Of a stretch of 64,000 bases of DNA, positions 27,531 through 64,000 are shown one piece after another. The notes below the pieces were generated by a model. It searched no databases, was not told where the DNA came from, and worked only from the letters and a program-made list of their open reading frames with translations. The stretch covers positions 8,377,694 to 8,441,693 of the forward strand of contig NC_092200.1 of NCBI RefSeq assembly GCF_043641665.1. The letters are read 5' to 3'. Made by a program: the position numbers and the translations under genes. Numbering within the stretch: the first letter of the stretch is position 1; the number at the start of each line of letters is the position of its first letter. Source of the DNA: Enoplosus armatus. Its lineage: Eukaryota; Chordata; Actinopteri; Centrarchiformes; Enoplosidae.

Positions 27531-29334
27531 ATGAACTAAAAGCGAGTATATAGAATACTAGGAGAAAAAGAAGAAAGAGGTCTAGAATGGACAGCATCTT
27601 AAAGACTGGTTATACCCAGTCTGCAAGTAAACAGCTTTTTCCGAATTCCTTGTGGCACATACCAGGTCACAAGGCTGGTACTCATGGATTAATACTTTGA
27701 TCCTGACAAGGTAAATAGTGCATCAATGGCAGACAAAATATGCTGGAAACTGCTCCAGACTGCCACATAGCACGATTGCCTCTAAACCATAGGCACCAGC
27801 TAGGACCACACATTGACTGGCCTCAGGCACTTGCATTCTCTCATCATTCCACTTAACACTTAATTTAAAACCCTGGTTTAGTCAGGGCCAGAGTGTATGC
27901 CACAGTAATGGCTAAATCACTATCTGTCACAGGGTACCCTGCAGTTAGTGGCACACTTGAATTGACTTTGGTATAGGATCACGTTTCCCATCTCTAGAGC
28001 CATTGACCTTAAGTATGGGTATATAAACAGGGAGTTTTTGGCCTCCTGGTGTGTTCAGCTTTGACTGTGAAAACAACCGAGTTGAATCTTTGTATAATTC
28101 AAAGGCGGAAAAGGATATAATACAACCTGCTTTGCATTTCAAATACCCAGTGTGCTTCATTCTCGATCTGACTTTAGAAATTAATCAATCTTAAAACATT
28201 GTCCTTCATTTCTGCCTTTTGATAAAGCTGTTCCTGTGAGAACCTGCTAGTTTAGTAGGTATGCAGGTTTTCCTGCACGCCTGGCTGGGATCAATGTCAC
28301 CTTTCAGAGGTCTGAACACAGGGCAGACCAGGGGAAATGATGGCCACAAAGGGCTCTTTCAGCAGGAGAGAGCCTTTCCCCCATGCTGACCTAAATCTCC
28401 TCCTCCTCTCTGCCTCATAGCAGCTACTCAGACATTCAGCCTTCATCCAGGCTGCACAGGGAGCAGGAACGTGTGCCTAGTCAGGGAGTCAGCCCTGCAG
28501 GGTAAAAACATGGGCCTCAGGGGGGGAAAGTCTCCAGAGGCTGTGGGTGCTAAAAAGTAATGAGATTTGAGAGCAAGGTTAGACCTTAGATGATGTTTCA
28601 TGAGTGAAGCACTGATCTGGGGTTGAGATTGCATTTAATTTCTAGGTGGTATACATCTAGAAAGAAACGTATCTGGCTTGTAACTGCTCGTAGTTATCAT
28701 GTTTATCTGTGTCCAGTACTCAACAGTTGGTCAGGTTTCATCAGTTTGTACCAGTTGCTCCGTCCAACTGTATGATTAAAATGGCATTGAGATGTAATTA
28801 AAAGAGCTCTGTTGCTCCTCTCTGAAGGATGACATGTTTTCTGTTGGCCCCACCTTCCATGCTTTCCCCCGTTCTGTCATCGGTCTTTCAACCCCCATCT
28901 GTACATCTTTCACAAGGTTACATGTACATGTTTACACTAAGCCCCTAAAGTAAACTGAACTCCATTTGCACTGATGTACATCATTACACCCCACCCCAAA
29001 CACTCGAGTGCCGCTCCCTGCAGCAGAGCAGTACTCCCGGCCAGACCAGGCCTGATTGCTTCTACATGTGACGTGTTCAGTGGAGAACAACTTGACAGAC
29101 TTAGAAGATGAACTGATACAGTGATAACACAATGGAAATCTGTCTGCAGTGGCGAGTGATCACTTCCAGACATTGCTTTGCTTCTGCCAGAAGAATCAGC
29201 AGAGGACGGAATTACTTGATGTTGAATTGAGTATCTGAAGTTACTGTGTGCCGAGTCTGTAGAAAAAGGAGTATGACTGTTGTGTGCTTATGTTTTAATG
29301 ATGCAGATAATCAGAATAATAAAAAAGAAAACAT

Positions 29335-30253
29335 TTGATTTTCTTATAAAGACTTTTATTAAATTTTGACAATAAGTTAAACAACTTAATTTTCTGAGTT
29401 TCACATCTCTCAGAAAAATATTGCAGAAATGTTTTCAGGAAAGCGAATGAATGTAACCAAGGAAGAAAAACCTTTCAAGTAAAACAGAATATTGAACTTT
29501 ATTCAAACAGAATTCATATTGAATCCTGCTGTCTTGTTTTTCTGGTGTGCAAAATCCCAAAAATAGATTTCTTTTATAACTGGGCACATATCAAATCTTA
29601 ATTTAATTGAAATCACAAACTGAGTTTTTAAGGTAGGCTTTTAGGGTGTAAACACACTTTAACTTTCACTCCACCAAATGTTGACTTAAAATTCTAATGC
29701 AGAAACATGGATTGTTGATAAGCAGTAGTCATTTTTGAAGCAATGACAAGTTTTTACAGTATACATGCGTTCAGTGACTTTTTACCTGAAACACAAATAG
29801 ATACACAATGGCCATCTGCATGCTAGCATGGTAAAGCTACATTAACTGCTAGCAAAGTTACCAGTGTGTATTAATGGCGGTTATGTTAAATCATTATTGT
29901 GAAAATCATGACAAGCTACAGTACAAATAATTCCTGGAAAGATGTTGGTTTTTAATCTAGAAATAAATGGTTTAAATGGAAATGGGAGTGTGGTACCCTG
30001 CTAGCATATTTCTCTTTCTAATTTGTGTATCTGAAGTGTGAATTACTCTCGTCACTTCCCTTTCCACTCTACACTCTGTTTGACAGAGATTCCTTTAATG
30101 CAATAATTTATTCTTTTAAAGCAGTTGCTTTGAAATAGAATTTCATCAGCAAAACATCTGGGGGCACAAAACACCAAATGACAAAACAAAACAAACATGA
30201 CGAAAAAGAGCAAAGCAAGGTCAAAAGACTAATTTACAGTTTAATCAGATAGT
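29335..30253 (-). other. plod2: probable plod2 3' UTR
   Basis: AT-rich sequence directly after the stop codon with no other gene signal. Minus-strand AATAAA hexamers occur at 30107-30112, 29498-29503 and 29355-29360. The last is followed on the minus strand by a T-rich stretch and is the best candidate for the distal cleavage site, near 29335. The exact end is inferred, not seen. Confidence 0.5.
29355..29360 (-). terminator. candidate distal poly(A) signal of plod2
   Basis: Minus-strand AATAAA about 0.9 kb past the stop codon, followed by a T-rich run (TTTTCTTTTTTATTATT). Two more AATAAA hexamers at 29498-29503 and 30107-30112 could give shorter 3' UTRs. This rests on motif and position only. 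Confidence 0.4.
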
Positions 30254-60170
<29,917 letters not shown>

Positions 60171-60415
60171 TGCTGTTGTAGAGCGTGTTCCCGGACAGAG
60201 TGCGGGTGACCGGCTGGACTGTTACCTCCCAGCCCGAGAGCAGTGGTCAGGATCAACACTGGAGGGTCGTAATGTACGATCTCGCGATAATAAAATAATG
60301 AAGAAAAAAATCCAGTGAATATCAAGTTGTCTGGACGAGCGGCTCTTGGGACTGCTCTCTTGCTCCGGGGAAGGGTAGTAGAAGTAGTGCAATACAGAGA
60401 CTTAGAGAGCAACAG

Positions 60416-60420
60416 GCGTG
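60416..60420 (+). promoter_or_regulatory. candidate hypoxia response element core (GCGTG)
   Basis: Plus-strand GCGTG within CAGGCGTGGTTCC, about 246 bp upstream of the start codon. It is the second RCGTG core in the proximal promoter. Motif-level evidence only. Confidence 0.3.
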
Positions 60421-60525
60421 GTTCCTTAATTGCAACTGCAGCCACTTGTGTTGCCGGTGAAGTCACAGCTCAGGAAGAGAGGGACAGTGGAGGAAAGATA
60501 ACGGTGTTCACCCCCCCGACACAGG

Positions 60526-60530
60526 CACGT
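60526..60530 (-). promoter_or_regulatory. candidate hypoxia response element core (ACGTG)
   Basis: Minus-strand ACGTG within GGACGTGCCTGTGT, about 356 bp upstream of the start codon. It fits the RCGTG HIF-binding core. A five-base core is common by chance, so its support is its position in the promoter of a known HIF target and a second core at 60416-60420. Confidence 0.35.
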
Positions 60531-60567
60531 CCTGCGCGAAAGTGTGACCAAGCACAGCTGTATTTGA

Positions 60568-60584
60568 CCCCCCCCCCCCCCCCC
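60568..60584. repeat. C homopolymer (17) in plod2 promoter
   Basis: Seventeen consecutive C bases about 400 bp upstream of the plod2 start codon. It is likely length-polymorphic. Confidence 0.97.
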
Positions 60585-60904
60585 TCCTCTTGACTGTTAG
60601 ATATCCCTCCCCTGGTCCCCTCCCCCTGAGCACCAAGCGCCCGCCTGACCAACACTACTCCCCTCCTACACCCTGCTCATAACAGACTTTTCATTCAGCC
60701 ACATTAGTGTGAACTGTGGAATAAAACTACAAAATCACATTTGAAATATGGTAATGTTCAGCATACTGTACAGGGCTTTATTCAATATTTGCTTTGTTTT
60801 TATCCATTTTTCCCTTTTTCAGATCCAGCACGGTCCACTTGTCCCTGTTTTAAAGCCCCATTGCACATGGGGTTATATAGTATAAGAAATGTCTCTGTAG
60901 GACC

Positions 60905-61198
60905 TGTGGAAGAAGTATTCTGGTCCCTTACTCAAGTTAAAGTAGAAATACCACAGTCTAAATATACTTTGTTACAATAAAGCTGGTGGAGGTGGAGCTC
61001 ATTTTAAGTGCCTCATATTCTGTTAAGTAGTAAACAATAACAGTAGCATCATGTTTTTTGTCTAAAAAATGTAATCTGCACATGGACGTAGTGTTACAAC
61101 ATTTCCCTGTGAATTGCAGTGGAGCAAAGTTATGAAGTAGGATAAAAATATATACTAATGGAAAGTACAATTCCCACTGAGGTACTCAGTTACTTTCC
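60905..61198 (+). repeat. teleost dispersed repeat, family E ('tactcaagtaaa' type)
   Basis: Starts GAAGAAGTATTCTGGTCCCT followed by TACTCAAGTTAAAGTAGAAA, and ends GTACTCAGTTACTTTCCACT. This matches the common fish repeat bounded by 'agtattcagatcctttact' and 'ttacttccacca'. It is probably a non-autonomous DNA transposon, diverged and shortened here. Confidence 0.65.
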
Positions 61199-61207
61199 AC
61201 TGGGGTT

Positions 61208-61234
61208 GCAACTGCTGATTATTTTCTTAATTAA
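61208..61234 (+). repeat. teleost dispersed repeat, family A, 5' piece
   Basis: Begins TTGCAACTGCTGATTATTTT and is interrupted after TTAA by the element at 61235-61653. The repeat resumes at 61654. Confidence 0.7.
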
Positions 61235-61653
61235 AGTCGAGATGAAATAAAAAAAAATCCTTTTTAACCCTTTTAGATCACATCCCCAGGCATATTGTGC
61301 CACCTATCTAACAAAATAGGCCAACAAATCTATTTCTTTGTATTGTTGTATTAAAATTCAATCACGTTTTCTTCCTGTAAAACTAAATATGACGTGTGCT
61401 TACATAAGCTTGAACCAACCAATTTCAACCAATAATATCATGACATCCACCCATCAAACTATCTTCGACTTTTAGCGGCACAGAGCTAACATTCAATAGT
61501 TAGTTAGCTAGCAACAGCACATGACACGCCCACTTTTCAATGTTCAAATCAAATTCCTCCCAACGTTATGTCCCGCCTGCCTATCGTGTTTCATTTGGAA
61601 ATATGTCACAATATGAACTTTAGATACTCTCAAAATGCCATTTCATCTTGACT
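61235..61653. mobile_element. 419-bp TTAA-flanked inverted-repeat element (MITE, piggyBac-type target site)
   Basis: The left end AGTCGAGATGAAAT and right end ATTTCATCTTGACT are inverted repeats matching at 13 of 14 bases. TTAA flanks both ends (61231-61234 and 61654-61657). Removing the element and one TTAA rejoins the family A repeat seamlessly. It has no transposase frame, so it is non-autonomous. TTAA target duplication is typical of piggyBac-superfamily elements, though these termini do not start with the usual CCC. Confidence 0.7.
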
Positions 61654-61920
61654 TTAATCAATTAATCATTTGGTTTTTAAAATGTCTGAAAATAGTGAAA
61701 AATGCCCAGAGCCCAATGTATGATATGATGATATCTTCAAATTTCTTGTTTTGCCCAAAAACATTTAGTATATTATAATAAAAGAAAACTGAAAAAGCAC
61801 ATTGGAAATCAGAAATTCTGATTCTGATTTTCAAGCAAACCTGACCCCAATTCTCTGATCTTTCATTTCTCACGTGTGCTTTTTCTGAGAAAATAACTTA
61901 AATGATTAAATAATCAGTTA
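61654..61920 (+). repeat. teleost dispersed repeat, family A, main part
   Basis: Contains AATGTCTGAAAATAGTGAAA, CAAATTTCTTGTTTTGCCCA and a terminal TAAATGATTAAATAATCAGT. It continues the copy interrupted at 61234. Confidence 0.7.
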
Positions 61921-64000
61921 TCACATTTTCTGCCGATTAACAATTGAACCAACTTCAGCTCGACTTTCCACCATTTCTCTATGTGGTACAGCAGTTAGCC
62001 CCCTGACCTCGTCCAGCCATTGACAGTATGTGAAACAGTTAACTGATGCTGTAGATGTTGGAGCTGCTCCTGCTTCCCTACAGCAGTGTACACACGCACA
62101 CATGAGGGAGAAATGAAGAGGAAAACAGACACCAAACATTAGATCCAGCTTCCATTTACCGTCACATTGTATCTGTGTCTCCCAGTGTCTCAGCTGACCT
62201 TGAAACCGATGCTTTGTCTCATTTGCGTCGCTCATTCCTTATTAGGACTAACAGACTTGCCCCCCGGCTCAAACCATTCCTGGCAAACACGTTGCATGGC
62301 AGTTGCGATGGCTGCCAGTGCCCAGATTGTTTTACTTAATGACATCACTGGGTTCATGGTTTCGACTGCAGAGGGAGTAGAAGCCAAATGTTTTTTATGG
62401 GATAAATTACTTCTTTCCAGTGAGGTCCTGATAAACCCTGAAAATGTACAGCCATGCCAGGAGACTTAACATACTTGAGTTGGACATTCTTTTTACTGTA
62501 GTTCAGCATGCAGCTGACACTAAAGTGAGCGCTGGGCAGGCACGTTTATGGAAATTAGTGTGTCATGAGAAAATTAACACTTCAAATCTTGCTGTCTAAC
62601 TGTCTCTCAAATAGAAACACATTCAACCAAAAAAGGTTATCCTCCCTGCTCAGACAAACATAGACCAAGTTAAAACAACACAAGGTTAACCCAAGTGGTC
62701 AAAGGTATCACACCAATCCTATTACTTGCAATCAAACGGCTCAGTGACAAATGTCTACCAGGGATTTTTTTTTACCCTGTGGGCTGGTGAGGGAACTCTC
62801 TGCAGCTGGAAAATATAACTGTTTGTGGTACAGAACCTCATGCAGGATCTTGGCAGCATGCGATAGGGAAAGCGCCATGTCTTGCTTCAATTTACTGGCT
62901 CAAGTCTGAACACCCACTAAACATTTGGAATGGCCAGTGAATGTCCTCTGGATTTGATTACACCCTGACAAAAAAGTTCAGAAGTTATGAGCAGTTTAAT
63001 ATCCCATCAGAGGCCTGCACTTGGAGAAGTGCGATACTGTAGAGCCTTTATAAAACATAAGGCCATCCATAGTCTATTGCCTTTCTAATTCAGGATTTGC
63101 AGCAATGTGACACGTGCTCATGCTGGTGGTGGTGGCAGTGGCACTGATGACATATTTAAATTTGGGATACATGTGGTGTGGGTGAGAAAATTACATTTAA
63201 TTACACAAAATTGGCAGATGCAGAATGCAGAAGCTGGGAGGCTGCTGTGGTAAGTAGGTAAGTAGGGTGAGGTAGTAGAGTAGAAAGCCAGGAGCTCATC
63301 AGCACAGGGAGGCATACCTGCACATAATTATCCCTGCTTTATATCTGCCTGGGTATCAGTAGAAGGTGGCAGACATTGGAGTCTAAATACAGCTGTTTAT
63401 CAACCTTAAAAGGGAGCACAGACTGCGTGGCACAGGTGGTGTGCTCTTGAGCCTGCTTTTTCATTTTGGCTTATTTCAGAGCCAAATAAAACACACAAGC
63501 TGCCCTTGCATTAGTAGAAGACTAAACAGTGTCACAGCTTCCTGATGACACAAGACCATCCTCTATTTTCAGCACTGTTGTGGAGACAGTGGGTTTGCAG
63601 GAACCGTTTAAATTTAATCAAGCTAAAAGAAGAAACAGATGATTCATTAGGGAGGCAGACTGCAAAGGAGATGCCCAATATTGACCATAAAACTAAATAT
63701 TCCTACGAGGAAAAAGAGAGCTCATTGAGAAAAGGGACACATGGGAAAATACAGCTGAAATGGTTCCTCCATTCATTCACGGATTTCTTTTTATGACCAC
63801 CATCAGTAATGTCAGGCATATAATCTAAAAAACAATGTGTTGTCCCTTCCGTTTATGTCAGTGTGCTACTTCAGGCGAGATCTAAGCCAAAATCACATAA
63901 CTGTCGGTGGTTGGGACACACCTTGATTTTCGTTCTACTTTCGACTCTATTTTTGACGTAACCCTCTTTTGGTGGTACAACCGGATGGTTTTGCAATTGC
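61921..64000. other. upstream intergenic region
   Basis: 2.1 kb with no recognised gene, RNA or named repeat. Open frames on both strands are short and unremarkable. In mammals the gene next to the PLOD2 5' end is a phospholipid scramblase; no scramblase sequence is seen here. Confidence 0.6.

Larger units (their letters stand above)
22670..29334. other. intergenic region downstream of plod2
   Basis: No coding gene is supported. It contains a (TA)n microsatellite at 23992-24034, a 13-bp perfect inverted repeat at 24343-24390, a (CA)n run at 24856-24879 and an L2-type LINE or SINE tail at about 27380-27530. It ends at the inferred 3' end of plod2. Confidence 0.65.
60171..60700 (-). promoter_or_regulatory. 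plod2: plod2 5' UTR and promoter region
   Basis: The 500 bp upstream of the ATG is CpG-richer than the rest of the window and contains several promoter-type motifs. There is a TCTCGCGA element at 60280-60287 (8 of 10 bases of the TCTCGCGAGA promoter motif). RCGTG hypoxia-response cores lie at 60416-60420 (plus strand) and 60526-60530 (minus strand). A 17-base C run is at 60568-60584, and CCCTCCCC-type Sp/KLF boxes at about 60603-60628. PLOD2 is an established HIF-1 target in mammals, so the HRE cores are plausible. No clear TATA box or exact start site can be fixed. Confidence 0.55.

Overview
This window is vertebrate, most likely teleost fish, nuclear DNA. It is AT-rich, has long introns with canonical GT-AG borders, and carries microsatellites plus several dispersed repeat families that I recognise as typical of ray-finned fish. 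No bacterial, viral or plasmid gene organisation is visible. The species cannot be named from the sequence.

The only protein-coding gene I can support is plod2, on the minus strand from the ATG at 60170 down to the TGA at 30254. It encodes procollagen-lysine 2-oxoglutarate 5-dioxygenase 2 (lysyl hydroxylase 2, LH2). I reconstructed 19 constitutive coding exons that join in frame to 735 residues. A separate 63-nt cassette exon at 34704-34766 matches mammalian PLOD2 exon 13A and would give a 756-residue long form. Human PLOD2 forms are 737 and 758 residues, so the gene looks complete and intact. It has a signal peptide, an N-terminal glycosyltransferase-like domain, a middle glycosyltransferase-fold domain, and a C-terminal Fe(II)/2-oxoglutarate dioxygenase domain with H664, D666, H716 and R726. 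The protein acts in the ER lumen, hydroxylating collagen (chiefly telopeptide) lysines so that stable cross-links can form.

Layout. 1 to about 29.3 kb is a gene-poor region beyond the 3' end of plod2, holding microsatellites, repeat remnants and a few segments that look like conserved non-coding elements. 29.3-30.25 kb is the probable 3' UTR. 30.25-48.66 kb holds exons 19 to 2 and short to medium introns. 48.66-60.07 kb is intron 1 (11.4 kb), with old repeats. 60.07-60.17 kb is coding exon 1. 60.2-60.7 kb is the promoter region, with two hypoxia-response-element cores. 60.7-64 kb is upstream intergenic DNA with a repeat cluster at 60.9-61.9 kb, including a 419-bp TTAA-flanked element inserted into an older repeat.

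No wholly new system is evident. The most informative observations are the conserved cassette exon with its weak donor site, a glycosyltransferase metal site that appears to be retained in this fish LH2, and the nested mobile-element insertion.
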